Source: Kurthia zopfii (GTDB taxonomy: Bacteria > Bacillota > Bacilli > Bacillales_A > Planococcaceae). Taken from it: a stretch of DNA of 64,000 nt. Below the pieces are notes generated by a model. The model was given only the letters and a program-made list of their open reading frames with translations. It did not search any database and was not told the origin of the DNA. How positions within the stretch are numbered: position 1 is the first letter of the stretch; each line of letters begins with the position of its first letter. This document shows positions 48,246 to 57,939 of this stretch, one piece after another. The translations under genes and the position numbers were made by a program. The stretch is taken from positions 62,001 to 126,000 of the forward strand of contig NZ_QFVS01000001.1 in NCBI RefSeq assembly GCF_003143955.1. Direction: 5' to 3'.

Positions 48246-48274
48246 TTTTCAAATAATTGTGAACCCTTTATAAT
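48246..48274 (+). promoter_or_regulatory. Promoter of the nag operon
   Basis: TTTTCA (48246-48251), 17 bases, perfect TATAAT (48269-48274). The start site would fall inside the NagR operator. An inverted repeat AAAGGGTT/AACCCTTT also spans the spacer. Confidence 0.7.
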
Positions 48275-48296
48275 TGGTATAGACAACTATACCAAT
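48273..48296. promoter_or_regulatory. NagR (GntR/HutC) operator
   Basis: A perfect 10-bp inverted repeat, ATTGGTATAG and CTATACCAAT, separated by ACAA. It matches the TGGTATAGACxACT-type sites of NagR/DasR regulators and overlaps the -10 end and start site of the nag promoter. The regulator gene nagR is in the operon it controls. Confidence 0.85.
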
Positions 48297-48328
48297 TAGC
48301 AAGACAATACAATAAGGGAGTGAATCAG

Positions 48329-50248
48329 ATGTTAGCATTTTTGCAAAAAATCGGGAAATCATTAATGTTTCCGATTGCTACACTTCCAGCCGCTGCACTA
48401 TTAGTACGACTCGGTGCAGATGATATGCTTGGTTGGAAAGTAATGGCATCAGCAGGGGATTCGATTCTTGGCAATCTTCCACTAATCTTTGCGATTGGGA
48501 TCGCGATGGGCTTCGCATTTGATGGAGCAGGGGGAGCAGCACTTGCCGGGGCAGTGGCACACATTGTATTAACGGGTGTATTAAAGTCAGTTAATGAGGA
48601 CATTAATATGAACGTTTTCGGAGGCGTAATTGCCGGGGTAATTGCCGGACTACTTTATAACAAATTCTATAATGTTAAATTCCCAGAGTGGTTATCGTTC
48701 TTCGGAGGTCGACGGTTTGTCCCGATTATAACCGCCGTCGTCATGATGTTAATTGGTTGGGTATTTGGATATGTATGGCCGCCAGTTCAAGGTTGGATTG
48801 ATTCAGCGGGTAACTGGGCAATTGATAATGGTTCAATCGGGGTTGGGGTGTATGGTTTCTTAAACCGTCTACTTATTCCTGTAGGACTGCATCACGTAAT
48901 CAATACAGTTGTATGGTTTGATTTCGGATCATTCACAACTGCAGACGGCACAGTCGTAAAAGGTGAGATTAACCGATTCTTAAAAGGTGATCCGACAGCT
49001 GGACCATTCTTATCTGGTTTCTTCCCAATTATGATGTTCGGTCTTCCAGCAGCATGTTTAGCAATGTATATGGCTGCGAAAAAAGAGAAAAAAGCAATCG
49101 TTGGTGGTATGTTCGTTTCCATCGCTTTAACAGCATTTATTACAGGTGTTACTGAACCAATTGAATTCTCATTCATGTTCTTATCACCAGTACTATATGT
49201 CGTTCACGCGGTATTAACAGGACTATCCTTAATGGCAGCAAATTGGCTCGGAATTCATGATGGTTTCGGATTCTCCGCAGGTTTAATTGATTATATTTTA
49301 AACTTCGGGATCGCTCAAAAACCATTGCTACTGATTCCACTCGGATTAGTAGTCGGGGCAATCTACTTTGTAATCTTCTACTTCTTAATTATCAAATTAG
49401 ATTTGAAAACGCCAGGTCGTGAAGATGATGACGAGGAAGATGAAGATGGCGCACCACTTGTTGGTTCGACAGATGAAGTTTTAGATGCTAAAGCCTATCA
49501 TACAATCGAAGGATTAGGCGGCAAAGAAAATATTAAACATGTTGATTATTGTACAACGCGACTTCGTTTAACTTTAAACGATTCATCTGTAGTAGATGAG
49601 AAGAAATTGAAGAAATACGGCGCTCGTGGTGTCATGAAAATTAGTAAAACAAATGCACAAGTCATTATCGGAACTTCTGTAGAGTTCTTAGCAGAAGCAA
49701 TGAAATCAAGATTGAAAGCAGGGAATCCGCCATTAACTTCTGAAGTGAACGCAGAAGCTGTGCAAGAGGAAATGACGAGTGATGGTACTGAATTCATTCC
49801 GAATGATTTCGTCATGCCAGTAACAGGTGACCTCATTCCATTGAATGAAATCCCGGACCAAGCATTTGCATCAGGTGCGATGGGGCCAGGATTCGGTATT
49901 AATATTGAAAACGGTGAAATTAAATCACCTGTGGATGGGAAAGTTATGATGATTTTCCCTACGAAACATGCAATTGGCATCGTTTCAGATACAGGATTGG
50001 AAATTTTAATTCATATCGGACTTGATACAGTTAAGCTGAACGGCGAAGGATTCGAAACACTTGTTGAAACTTCTCAATTAATTCAACGAGGAGATCCGCT
50101 AATCAAAGTTGATTTGAATTATGTCGCAGGTAAAGTTCCTTCAACAATTACACCGGTTGTTCTAACGAATGCACATGGTAAAAATGTTGAAATTCTAAAA
50201 TCAGGACGTCAAGAAGCAGGTACAGAAGGCATTATTGATTTAAGGTAA
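48329..50248 (+). CDS. nagE: PTS GlcNAc-specific transporter EIICBA
   Basis: 639 residues from ATG 48329, eight bases after AAGGGAG. EIIC membrane domain about 1-365, with 'FPIMMFGLPAACLAMY' and 'GVTEPIEFSFMFLSP'. An acidic linker (Asp/Glu run near 370) leads to EIIB, with phosphorylated Cys408 ('DYCTTRLRL'), and EIIA with His562 ('ILIHIGLDTVKL'). All three modules are on one chain, as in E. coli NagE; B. subtilis NagP lacks the A domain. It imports GlcNAc as GlcNAc-6-phosphate using HPr from the same operon. Confidence 0.95.
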   Translation: MLAFLQKIGKSLMFPIATLPAAALLVRLGADDMLGWKVMASAGDSILGNLPLIFAIGIAMGFAFDGAGGAALAGAVAHIVLTGVLKSVNEDINMNVFGGVIAGVIAGLLYNKFYNVKFPEWLSFFGGRRFVPIITAVVMMLIGWVFGYVWPPVQGWIDSAGNWAIDNGSIGVGVYGFLNRLLIPVGLHHVINTVVWFDFGSFTTADGTVVKGEINRFLKGDPTAGPFLSGFFPIMMFGLPAACLAMYMAAKKEKKAIVGGMFVSIALTAFITGVTEPIEFSFMFLSPVLYVVHAVLTGLSLMAANWLGIHDGFGFSAGLIDYILNFGIAQKPLLLIPLGLVVGAIYFVIFYFLIIKLDLKTPGREDDDEEDEDGAPLVGSTDEVLDAKAYHTIEGLGGKENIKHVDYCTTRLRLTLNDSSVVDEKKLKKYGARGVMKISKTNAQVIIGTSVEFLAEAMKSRLKAGNPPLTSEVNAEAVQEEMTSDGTEFIPNDFVMPVTGDLIPLNEIPDQAFASGAMGPGFGINIENGEIKSPVDGKVMMIFPTKHAIGIVSDTGLEILIHIGLDTVKLNGEGFETLVETSQLIQRGDPLIKVDLNYVAGKVPSTITPVVLTNAHGKNVEILKSGRQEAGTEGIIDLR

Positions 50249-50257
50249 TGTAAGATG

Positions 50258-50292
50258 AGCCTCTAGTCTCTTGGCTAGAGGCTTCTTATTTT
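50258..50292 (+). terminator. Weak terminator or attenuator between nagE and nagA
   Basis: AGCCTCTAG pairs with CTAGAGGCT, followed by TCTTATTTT. The tail is imperfect, so partial read-through into nagA is expected and may set nagE above the downstream genes. Confidence 0.7.
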
Positions 50293-50312
50293 GAAATGGA
50301 GGATGTTTAATT

Positions 50313-51461
50313 ATGACGAATTCCATACTCATTAAAAATGTTCAAGTCGTAAATGCTAATTACTCGATTGAAAAAACAGATGTCTATGTTGTAAACGGTA
50401 AAATACAATCAATCGAACAAAATATTGATCTAACTGATCTTCAAATTATAGATGGCTCGAATCAAATTTTATTCCCTGGATTTATTGACATGCATATCCA
50501 CGGTTCTGCAGGTGTAGATACGATGGATGGCAAGCAGGAAAGTCTTCATAAGATGGCGAAATCCTTAGTAAAAGAAGGGGTTACAGGTTTTTTAGCAACG
50601 ACGATGACACAGAAGTTAGAAGAAATTGAACATGCATTGGAAGCGATTGGACAATTTGAAAATGATGCGAATGAAGCAGAAATTTTAGGCGTTCACATCG
50701 AAGGGCCATTCATCTCAATTAAGAGAGTCGGCGCGCAACCGGAAGAATATATTATCCCACCAAATATTGAAACCTTTAATCATTGGCAAAAGCTATCTGG
50801 TGGCATGATCAAAGAAATAACAGTCGCACCTGAAGTTGAAGGTGGCTTTGACTTTGTAAAAGAACTGTCGAAACAAGGCATAGTTGTATCCATTGGGCAT
50901 TCAGATGCTACTTTGGAAGAAGTTGAACGAGCCGTATCGCTAGGCGCAAAACAAGGAACACATCTCTATAATCAAATGCGTCCATTCCATCATCGTGATC
51001 CAGGTGTAGTGGGTGGCACATTATTAAACAATCAAGTGAAAACAGAAATCATTGTCGATTTCATTCATAGCCATCCGAAATCAGTTGAATTTGCTTATCG
51101 TTTAAAAGGCGCAAGTCATATTATTCTCATAACGGATGCGATGCGAGCAAAAGGCGTACCTTATGGCGATTATGATTTAGGCGGCCAAATGGTTCATGTA
51201 ACGGAAACAGGGGCGCATCTACCAAACGGTGCATTAGCAGGAAGTATTTTGACGATGGACCGAGCGATTCGAAATATGAAACAAGCGACAAACTGCTCAT
51301 TAGAAGATTTGGTTGCGATGTCATCTTACAATGCAGCACAACAAATGAATCTTTCGAATAAAGGGGTAATCAGCGTAAATGCGGATGCAGATTTCGTCCT
51401 TTTATCTAAGGATTTAGTTGTACAAAAGACAATAAAAGCAGGTAAAGTAGTGTATGAATAA
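50313..51461 (+). CDS. nagA: N-acetylglucosamine-6-phosphate deacetylase
   Basis: 382 residues. Amidohydrolase motifs: metal-binding 'FIDMHIHGSAGVDTMD' near 60, 'GVHIEGPFIS' near 131, 'SIGHSDA' near 196, 'GTHLYNQM' near 218 and catalytic Asp in 'ITDAMRAKG'. It deacetylates GlcNAc-6-P to glucosamine-6-P, the step between NagE and NagB. RBS GGAGGATG. Confidence 0.96.
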   Translation: MTNSILIKNVQVVNANYSIEKTDVYVVNGKIQSIEQNIDLTDLQIIDGSNQILFPGFIDMHIHGSAGVDTMDGKQESLHKMAKSLVKEGVTGFLATTMTQKLEEIEHALEAIGQFENDANEAEILGVHIEGPFISIKRVGAQPEEYIIPPNIETFNHWQKLSGGMIKEITVAPEVEGGFDFVKELSKQGIVVSIGHSDATLEEVERAVSLGAKQGTHLYNQMRPFHHRDPGVVGGTLLNNQVKTEIIVDFIHSHPKSVEFAYRLKGASHIILITDAMRAKGVPYGDYDLGGQMVHVTETGAHLPNGALAGSILTMDRAIRNMKQATNCSLEDLVAMSSYNAAQQMNLSNKGVISVNADADFVLLSKDLVVQKTIKAGKVVYE

Positions 51462-51483
51462 GTGATGAGGAAGGTGAGAATAA

Positions 51484-52206
51484 TTGGTCAATAAAAATTC
51501 CCATGTACCAATTTATATTCAAATCGAAGAAGAATTAAAACAAAGAATTTATTTAGGTGAATATGAAGTTGGCTCGCCAATTCCCTCAGAACGTGATTTG
51601 TCTAACAGTTTTGAAGTAAGTCGCATGACTGTTAGGCAAGCAATCACGAACCTTGTGTCGAGTGGTATGCTCTACCGCGAAAAAGGGCGAGGAACATATG
51701 TGTCGACGCCAAAATTAGAACAGCCTTTAAATGGTTTGACGAGTTTCACAGAAGATATGCGCGCTAGAGGATTAACACCGAGCAGCAAAATAATAAAGTT
51801 CGAACAAATTCTCCCACCATTTGATGTGGCGAAAGATTTACTACTTGAAGATGGAGAAGAAGTTTATTTCATGGTGCGAATTAGAAATGCCGACGATCAA
51901 CCGATGGCAATTGAGCGAACATACATACCAGTGAAGACACTACCAGGGCTAGATGTGAAGAAATTGAATGGATCACTCTATAAAATTGTGGAAGAAGAAT
52001 ATCAACAAAAGATTGGCAATGCAATACAACAGATGGAAGCATCACTAGTTGCCAAAGAAGATAGTAAGTATTTGCAGATGGATGTGAGTGCGGTTGTCTT
52101 AATCATTAAGCGAATTAGTTTTTTATCGGACGGCCAGCCTTTTGAACTTGTAAGGTCTGCTTATCGAGCGGATCGCTACAAATTTATTAGCGAAATTCAA
52201 AGATAG
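51484..52206 (+). CDS. nagR: GntR/HutC-family regulator NagR (YvoA)
   Basis: 240 residues, TTG start with AAGGTGAG upstream. Winged helix about 8-72: 'PIPSERDLSNSFEVSRMTVRQAITNLV' is the classic GntR signature. The C-terminal UTRA effector domain (about 90-235) has 'RIRNADDQPMAIERTYIP'. NagR represses GlcNAc genes and is released by GlcN-6-P or GlcNAc-6-P. The palindrome ahead of nagE is its obvious target. Confidence 0.94.
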   Translation: MVNKNSHVPIYIQIEEELKQRIYLGEYEVGSPIPSERDLSNSFEVSRMTVRQAITNLVSSGMLYREKGRGTYVSTPKLEQPLNGLTSFTEDMRARGLTPSSKIIKFEQILPPFDVAKDLLLEDGEEVYFMVRIRNADDQPMAIERTYIPVKTLPGLDVKKLNGSLYKIVEEEYQQKIGNAIQQMEASLVAKEDSKYLQMDVSAVVLIIKRISFLSDGQPFELVRSAYRADRYKFISEIQR

Positions 52207-52216
52207 AGGTGTTCAG

Positions 52217-52933
52217 ATGAGTGCTTTTTTTGAAAATATTCGTCATTTAATTGATGAAATAGAAAAACAAGAATCCCTTGCAATGGAGAAAGCAGCTGAA
52301 GTGATTGCAAAATCAATCGAAAATGGTGGAATCATGCAATTATTTGGCAGTGGACATTCCCATTTATTAGCACAGGAAACCTATTACCGTGCTGGTGGGC
52401 TTGTTCCGGCAAAGCCCATACAAATAGAGGGATTAATGTTACATTCAGGTGCGATTACATCATCTGAAAATGAGAAAAACCTTTCAAAAAGCGAGGAATT
52501 CTGGCAGGAAATTTCACTCAAACCAAATGACGTACTTGTCGTAATTTCTACAAGTGGGAGAAATCCAATCCCTGTTGAAATGGCTTTACGAGCGAAGAAA
52601 TTGGGTATACCAGTAATAACGCTACAATCACTTTTTTATAGCCAACAGCCTTCAAGGCATCCATCTGGAAAGCGATTGGAAGATGTGGCGACAATCGTTC
52701 TAAATACACATGTGCCAATAGGTGACGGCATTGTAACCGATGACAAACTACAATATGGGCCGGTGTCGACGATTGCAGGTGCAACAATAATAAATGAAGT
52801 GATTGTGCAAGTGATCCAAATTCTTCAATCAAAAAACATTGAACCACCTGTTTTCAGTAGTAATAATATTGAAGCTGAAAACAATAATGACGTTTGGCTA
52901 CAAAAATATCAAAATCGAATTAACTTTAACTAA
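52217..52933 (+). CDS. SIS-domain sugar-phosphate binding protein (UPF0309-like)
   Basis: 238 residues. A single SIS domain with 'QLFGSGHSHLLAQETYYRAGG' near 40 and 'VVISTSGRNPIPVEMAL' near 105, the phosphosugar-binding loops. It fits the UPF0309 group of small SIS proteins, unlike GlmS, which has two SIS domains and a glutaminase. Within the nag operon it may isomerise or sense an amino-sugar phosphate; the actual reaction is not known. Confidence 0.85.
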   Translation: MSAFFENIRHLIDEIEKQESLAMEKAAEVIAKSIENGGIMQLFGSGHSHLLAQETYYRAGGLVPAKPIQIEGLMLHSGAITSSENEKNLSKSEEFWQEISLKPNDVLVVISTSGRNPIPVEMALRAKKLGIPVITLQSLFYSQQPSRHPSGKRLEDVATIVLNTHVPIGDGIVTDDKLQYGPVSTIAGATIINEVIVQVIQILQSKNIEPPVFSSNNIEAENNNDVWLQKYQNRINFN

Positions 52934-52947
52934 TCGGAGGTTTTATC

Positions 52948-53217
52948 ATGGAAAAACAATATAAAATTACAAGCGCAGAAGGATTACACGCAAGACCTTG
53001 CACATTACTAGTTTCAGCGGTTACACCATTCGCATCGGATGTTCAAATTAGCTACAACGAGCGTTCAGTGAACTTGAAATCAATTATGGGTGTCATGGCA
53101 TTAGGTATTCCATCAGGCGCGACAATTACCATTTCTGCAGAAGGTGCAGATGCAGAAGCAGCATTAGAAAAGGCGGCTACAGTGATTACAAGTGAAGGTA
53201 TTGGCATAGAAGCCTAA
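52948..53217 (+). CDS. ptsH: Phosphocarrier protein HPr
   Basis: 89 residues. His14 in 'GLHARPCT' is the phosphorylated residue (canonical His15). Ser45 in 'KSIMGVMAL' is the HPr-kinase site (canonical Ser46) used for catabolite control in Firmicutes. RBS CGGAGG. ptsI starts one base after the stop. Placement inside the nag operon instead of a ptsGHI locus is notable. Confidence 0.97.
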   Translation: MEKQYKITSAEGLHARPCTLLVSAVTPFASDVQISYNERSVNLKSIMGVMALGIPSGATITISAEGADAEAALEKAATVITSEGIGIEA

Positions 53218-53218
53218 T

Positions 53219-54928
53219 ATGACACAAATCAAAGGGATCGGGGTTTCAAATGGTATCGCTATCGCATCTGCTTACCGCCTAGTAGAACCGGATTTATCAT
53301 TTGAAAAAGTTGAAGTAGCAGACCATGTAGCTGAGAAAAATCGATTTAATGAAGCAATTTTACTAGCAAAAGGTGAATTAGAGTTAATTCGTGAAAGAGC
53401 GATTGAGAAATTCGGCGAGGATAAAGCCGCTATTTTCTCGGCCCATTTGCTCGTATTACAAGATCCTGAATTAAAAACGGCAATCGAAGCCAAAATTGAT
53501 GAAGGTATTAATGCGGAAGCAGCGCTTGAAGAAGTATCAACAATGTTCGTGACGATGTTCGAATCGATGGAAAATGAATATATGCGTGAGCGAGCAGCTG
53601 ATATTCGCGACGTTTCCCATAGATTATTATCAAAACTACTTAACCGAGATTTACCGGATTTAACGACGATCAACGAAGATGTCATTATTATTGCGGAAGA
53701 TTTAACCCCTTCGATGACAGCACAATTAAATAAGGAATTCGTCAAAGGTTTTGTGACGAATATCGGTGGACGTACATCCCACTCTGCGATTTTAGCTAGA
53801 ACTTTAGAAATTCCTGCGGTCGTAGGAACGAAAAATGCGACAGAAAGCGGCACTACAAATGAAATGATTATTCTTGATGGCTCAAAAGGCATCGTGATTT
53901 TCTCCCCTTCTACTACAGAAATCGAGCAGTATGAGCGTGAGAAGAAGGAATTTGAAGCAGAACAGCAAGCGCTAAAAGCATACGTCGATGAAGTAAGCCA
54001 AGATGCTGATGGTCATCATGTAGAACTCGCTGGGAATATCGGCCGACCTGATGATCTAGAAATCGTATTAGCGAACGGTGGCGACGGTGTAGGGCTATTT
54101 AGAACTGAATTTCTTTACATGGATCGCTCAGATTTCCCAACGGAAGAAGAACAATTCCAATCCTATAAAACCGTTTTAGAAAAAATGGGGGATAAACCAA
54201 CAGTTGTACGTACTCTCGATATTGGTGGCGATAAAGAACTTCCTTATTTGAAATTACCACATGAAATGAATCCGTTTTTAGGGTATCGAGCAATTCGACT
54301 TTGCTTAGATGATCGAGATTTATTCCGTGTCCAATTACGCGCACTTTTAAGAGCGAGTGTATTTGGTAATTTGAAAATTATGTTCCCGATGATTGCGACT
54401 TTAGATGAATTTAGAGAAGCAAAGAACTTCCTTTTAGAAGTGAAGGAGCAGTTAATTTCTGAAGGCGTAGATGTATCCAACTCTATCGAAATCGGCATGA
54501 TGGTTGAGATTCCATCAGCTGCGGTGATTGCTGATTTATTCGCTAAAGAAGCAGATTTCATGTCGATTGGCACGAATGACTTAATTCAATATACATTTGC
54601 AGCAGATCGAATGAATGAAAAAGTATCCTACTTGTATCAACCATACCATCCTGCGATTTTAAGACTTGTGAAAAATGTCATCGATGCAGGTCACGCGAAT
54701 GGCAAATGGGTAGGTATGTGTGGCGAGATGGCGGGCGATCCAATAGCGATTCCACTATTGCTTGCACTGGGATTAGATGAATTCTCAATGAGTGCATCAT
54801 CTATTCTCCATGCCAGAAAACAAATTTCTACGCTATCAAAAGCACAATTAAGTAGCCATATTGATCATATTTTAACACTTTCAACAGCTCAAGAAGTTGA
54901 AGCGTTTGTGAAGCAAATTACACAATAA
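53219..54928 (+). CDS. ptsI: PTS enzyme I
   Basis: 569 residues, full length. His188 in '[12 protein letters not shown]' is the phosphohistidine. PEP-binding motifs '[12 protein letters not shown]', '[15 protein letters not shown]' and '[18 protein letters not shown]' are present, with the catalytic Cys region '[10 protein letters not shown]'. It phosphorylates HPr from PEP. With ptsH and nagE it makes a self-contained GlcNAc PTS. Confidence 0.98.
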   Translation: MTQIKGIGVSNGIAIASAYRLVEPDLSFEKVEVADHVAEKNRFNEAILLAKGELELIRERAIEKFGEDKAAIFSAHLLVLQDPELKTAIEAKIDEGINAEAALEEVSTMFVTMFESMENEYMRERAADIRDVSHRLLSKLLNRDLPDLTTINEDVIIIAEDLTPSMTAQLNKEFVKGFVTNIGGRTSHSAILARTLEIPAVVGTKNATESGTTNEMIILDGSKGIVIFSPSTTEIEQYEREKKEFEAEQQALKAYVDEVSQDADGHHVELAGNIGRPDDLEIVLANGGDGVGLFRTEFLYMDRSDFPTEEEQFQSYKTVLEKMGDKPTVVRTLDIGGDKELPYLKLPHEMNPFLGYRAIRLCLDDRDLFRVQLRALLRASVFGNLKIMFPMIATLDEFREAKNFLLEVKEQLISEGVDVSNSIEIGMMVEIPSAAVIADLFAKEADFMSIGTNDLIQYTFAADRMNEKVSYLYQPYHPAILRLVKNVIDAGHANGKWVGMCGEMAGDPIAIPLLLALGLDEFSMSASSILHARKQISTLSKAQLSSHIDHILTLSTAQEVEAFVKQITQ

Positions 54929-54937
54929 TAGGAGAAG

Positions 54938-54964
54938 AAAAAACTGCCATTGGCAGTTTTTTTT
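54938..54964 (+). terminator. Intrinsic terminator after ptsI
   Basis: AAAAAACTGCC pairs with GGCAGTTTTTT around a very short loop, ending in eight T. Downstream nag genes would need read-through or their own promoter. Confidence 0.75.
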
Positions 54965-54979
54965 GAACGGAGGAATAGG

Positions 54980-56143
54980 ATGGACATTCGAAAAATTGAG
55001 CCTGAAGAATACTCGCAAGTGTTAGATTTAAGATCCTATAGCTTTCAAAGTGTGTATAACGAAGCAAAATTAGATGACTTTCTTCATTGGTTAAATGCAG
55101 GGCATGCAATCGGATGTTTTGAGGAAGGTGAATTGATTGGACAATAACTAGTTTTGCCATTAAACATTACGCTAAGAGGACAGAATCTAGCGATGGGAGG
55201 GATTGGATTTGTTGCGACCTATCTCGAATATCGTAATAAAGGTGTCATGAAAGCAATTATGATTGATGCACTTGAACGTATGCGGCATCATGGACAAACT
55301 ATACCCGTTTTAGCACCGTATTCGACGAGTTTTTACAGACATTTTGGTTGGGAATTATTTCAGGAACAACTGCAATTTAGTTGTGAACTATCAACTATTG
55401 GCGCAGATCCGAAATTAATGAATGAAGTGAAAAGGACATCTTTTGATCGTGTCAATGCGGCTGTATGGCATGACATTAAACAGTTTCATAATCCACTTGC
55501 GAACAGTAGAGATAGCATGATGCAACGTAGTGATGCATGATGGTATCGGATTGAAGAGTGACGACCGAATAGTCATTTTGCGGCATTTTATGAAAACGGG
55601 GAAATCATTGGCTATATTCGTTATACAATTGGCAATTTAGTGTTTAAGTTAGAAGAACATCGTCATTTACCAATTACTGTACAGGCGAAGGATTTATGGC
55701 ATTCACAGCTTATAGATGACTTAATCATCGGGAATATGTATGCTTCAGAAGAAGAACTTGAAGCACTCGGACGACTAAATCGCTCGACTCTATCCTTAAA
55801 AGTCGAGTTAAGTGATGGAATTAGTCAGTTAGAACAGAAAATTATTTTGGAAGAAAAGCATTTTAATCGAGGCGATGTTTCTGCATATGTCATTCGCAGT
55901 ACACAACCACGCGTTAAGTATAAAGATGAATCCGTTCCACCACTTGCGCCGCAAACATTAATGCCTGGTGATCTGACAATTGATAATGATTTAGATATTC
56001 GTTATAAAGGCGAGCTGAATATCGTCTTAAAAGAAATGCCGAATGAAGGAAAGACGAATGTCGTTGGAAAAGTAGTTGAATCCGAACGATTTCTAATTCA
56101 TCAAATTCGGCCTTGGGAAACTTTTTCATTCACAATGAAGTAA
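54980..56143 (+). pseudogene. Eis-like GNAT acetyltransferase, broken by three nonsense codons
   Basis: One continuous reading frame of about 387 codons from ATG 54980 (GGAGG upstream) is interrupted by TAA at 55145, TGA at 55538 and TGA at 55559. No frameshift is needed: the frame is the same throughout. The parts read as an Eis-family protein: N-terminal GNAT ('MGGIGFVATYLEYRNKGVMKAIM' acetyl-CoA loop), central GNAT-like region ('RSDA*WYRIEE*RP', where Trp is expected at both TGA sites) and C-terminal SCP2-like domain ('GDLTIDNDLDIRYKGEL'). Both TGA could come from TGG by one change. The body is otherwise well preserved, so inactivation looks recent. Confidence 0.85.
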
Positions 56144-56150
56144 ATTTTCG

Positions 56151-56176
56151 GGAGGTTGTTCACTAGAGCAACCTCC
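56151..56176 (+). other. Hairpin before nagK
   Basis: GGAGGTTG pairs with CAACCTCC (8 bp, G+C-rich) and no T-run follows. It lies eight bases after the pseudogene stop and just before the GGAGG ribosome site of the kinase. It could pause transcription or protect the downstream message. Confidence 0.55.
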
Positions 56177-56199
56177 TCACTATGTATGGAGGTATTCAT

Positions 56200-57177
56200 A
56201 TGCCAATTATTTTAGGAATCGACGGCGGTGGTACTTCGACAGTTGCTGTTCTCTCAGATGAAACTGGTCAAGTACTCGCGAAAGTTGTTGGAGGATCAAG
56301 TAATCCTACAGCAATTTCAAGACTGCAATTCGAATCGGAACTTGCCAAAATAATAAGCAAATTAAAAGAACAGAATGAAAATGCCTTTGAAAAGGTAGAA
56401 TGTTGCTTTGCTGGACTTTCTGGGGTAAAAGAACTGTCTTTTGAAAAAATTGCAAAATCAGTCATTCAACAGTTCTATGATGACACTGTTTCGATTATAA
56501 TTGAAAATGACGCTTGTATCGCTCTTTTTTCGGGTACATTAGGAATGCCGGGCATTGTTCAAATCGCAGGCACTGGAGCAATCACTTATTGTTTAGACTC
56601 TCATAATAACTCTTACAGAGCAGGTGGTTGGGGTTATCTATTTGATGATGAGGGCAGTGGCTACGATTTAGGTAGAGAAGCATTAAAAGCTGTTGTAAAA
56701 TCCTACGACCATCGTGGGACAGAAACAGTGCTTACTGAAAAAGTATTGAACCATTTTCAAATTGACAGTGTTACAAAAATTGTCGATTGCATTTATAATG
56801 ATGAGCATCCGAGAGCAATCATCGCGCCGTTAAGTCGTTATGTGATTGAAGCCGCTGAAGAAGGCGACTATGTAGCGCAAGTTATTTTGTCACGAGCAGC
56901 GCAGCAGTATATTCTAGCAATTGAAGCGTGTGCATCCCAAGCGAGATGGGATGTCCGGAAAGAACTGCCAACTGTTTTAGCTGGTGGCGTTTTTACGAAC
57001 TTTAATCTGTTCTATGACGTCTTAATGAAGCAACCAATGAATTTTCAATTACAATTTTTACAACCCAAATTGATACCTGTAGGTGGAGCAATCATCGGTG
57101 GATTAAAGCAGTTAAACGAAGAAGTGACAACTGAATTTATACAAAACTTCGCAGAACAAATGAAAATGAAGTATTAA
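56200..57177 (+). CDS. N-acetylglucosamine kinase (BadF/BadG/BcrA/BcrD ATPase family)
   Basis: 325 residues from ATG 56200, with GGAGG seven bases upstream. ASKHA motifs: 'GIDGGGTSTVAVL' at the N-terminus, 'ENDACIALFSG' near 110, 'IAGTGAI' near 125, 'GWGYLFDDEGSGYDLG' near 145 and 'LAGGVFTNF' near 265. This matches bacterial GlcNAc kinases of the NagK type. It would phosphorylate GlcNAc released inside the cell by wall recycling, complementing NagE, which handles external GlcNAc. Substrate inferred from context. Confidence 0.85.
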   Translation: MPIILGIDGGGTSTVAVLSDETGQVLAKVVGGSSNPTAISRLQFESELAKIISKLKEQNENAFEKVECCFAGLSGVKELSFEKIAKSVIQQFYDDTVSIIIENDACIALFSGTLGMPGIVQIAGTGAITYCLDSHNNSYRAGGWGYLFDDEGSGYDLGREALKAVVKSYDHRGTETVLTEKVLNHFQIDSVTKIVDCIYNDEHPRAIIAPLSRYVIEAAEEGDYVAQVILSRAAQQYILAIEACASQARWDVRKELPTVLAGGVFTNFNLFYDVLMKQPMNFQLQFLQPKLIPVGGAIIGGLKQLNEEVTTEFIQNFAEQMKMKY

Positions 57178-57188
57178 AGGAGATTGCT

Positions 57189-57884
57189 ATGTCAATTAAA
57201 TTAGAAATTATAAAAAATGAAGACGAGTTATATACTCGCGCTCTTGAAATTTTCCAAAATGAATTAGCTAAAGGATCAAATACATTCGGATTAGCTACAG
57301 GTGGAACGATGGTGCCATTATATGAAAAAATGGCAGCTAGCGACATTGATTTTTCAAAATGTAATAGCTTTAACTTAGATGAGTATGTCGGTCTACCAGC
57401 ATCGCATCCCGAAAGCTATGTATCTTTCATGAAGACGAACTTATTCAGCAAAAAGCCTTTCGCACATTCAGAATTACCGAATGGTGAAGCAGCTGATCCA
57501 GTCGCAGAAGCTGCACAATATGAAGAAAAACTTAGAAATGCTCAATTAGACTTTCAATTACTAGGAATTGGTGAAAACGGTCATATCGGCTTCAATGAGC
57601 CTGGCACACCGTTTGATGCACCAACTCATGTAGTTGAACTGACACAATCGACTCGTGAAGCGAATGCTCGTTTCTTCAACTCGATTGATGAAGTACCTAC
57701 GAAAGCAATTACAATGGGGATTTCTTCAATTGCTCGTGCAAAAACAGTCTTATTAATCGCTGTTGGCGAGAAAAAACGTGACGCTCTTCATGCATTAATC
57801 AATGGTGAGGCAACTGTTGAAGTTCCTGTAACAGCATTGAAAGATCATCAAGATTTCATCGTTTTAACAGATTTAGACTTATAA
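57189..57884 (+). CDS. nagB: Glucosamine-6-phosphate deaminase
   Basis: 231 residues, the short Bacillus form without the allosteric extension. Motifs: 'LATGGTMVPLYEKM' (phosphate loop), 'FNLDEYVGL' (catalytic Asp), 'LLGIGENGHIGFNEPG' (catalytic His-Glu). It turns GlcN-6-P into fructose-6-P and ammonia, completing the pathway. It is the last gene of the nag cluster; a terminator follows. Confidence 0.97.
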   Translation: MSIKLEIIKNEDELYTRALEIFQNELAKGSNTFGLATGGTMVPLYEKMAASDIDFSKCNSFNLDEYVGLPASHPESYVSFMKTNLFSKKPFAHSELPNGEAADPVAEAAQYEEKLRNAQLDFQLLGIGENGHIGFNEPGTPFDAPTHVVELTQSTREANARFFNSIDEVPTKAITMGISSIARAKTVLLIAVGEKKRDALHALINGEATVEVPVTALKDHQDFIVLTDLDL

Positions 57885-57892
57885 TAATTATT

Positions 57893-57930
57893 AGCTTTGG
57901 AAAGTCATCTTTCCGAAGCTTTTTTATTTT
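57893..57930 (+). terminator. Intrinsic terminator after nagB
   Basis: AGCTTTGGAAAG pairs with CTTTCCGAAGCT around TCAT, followed by TTTTTATTTT. Confidence 0.88.
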
Positions 57931-57939
57931 GAAGGAAGC

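Noticed and set aside
55538-55561. TGA read as tryptophan (recoding) in the eis-like gene
   Set aside because: All other genes use TGG for Trp and stop normally, and a TAA also interrupts the same frame; a pseudogene is the simpler explanation.
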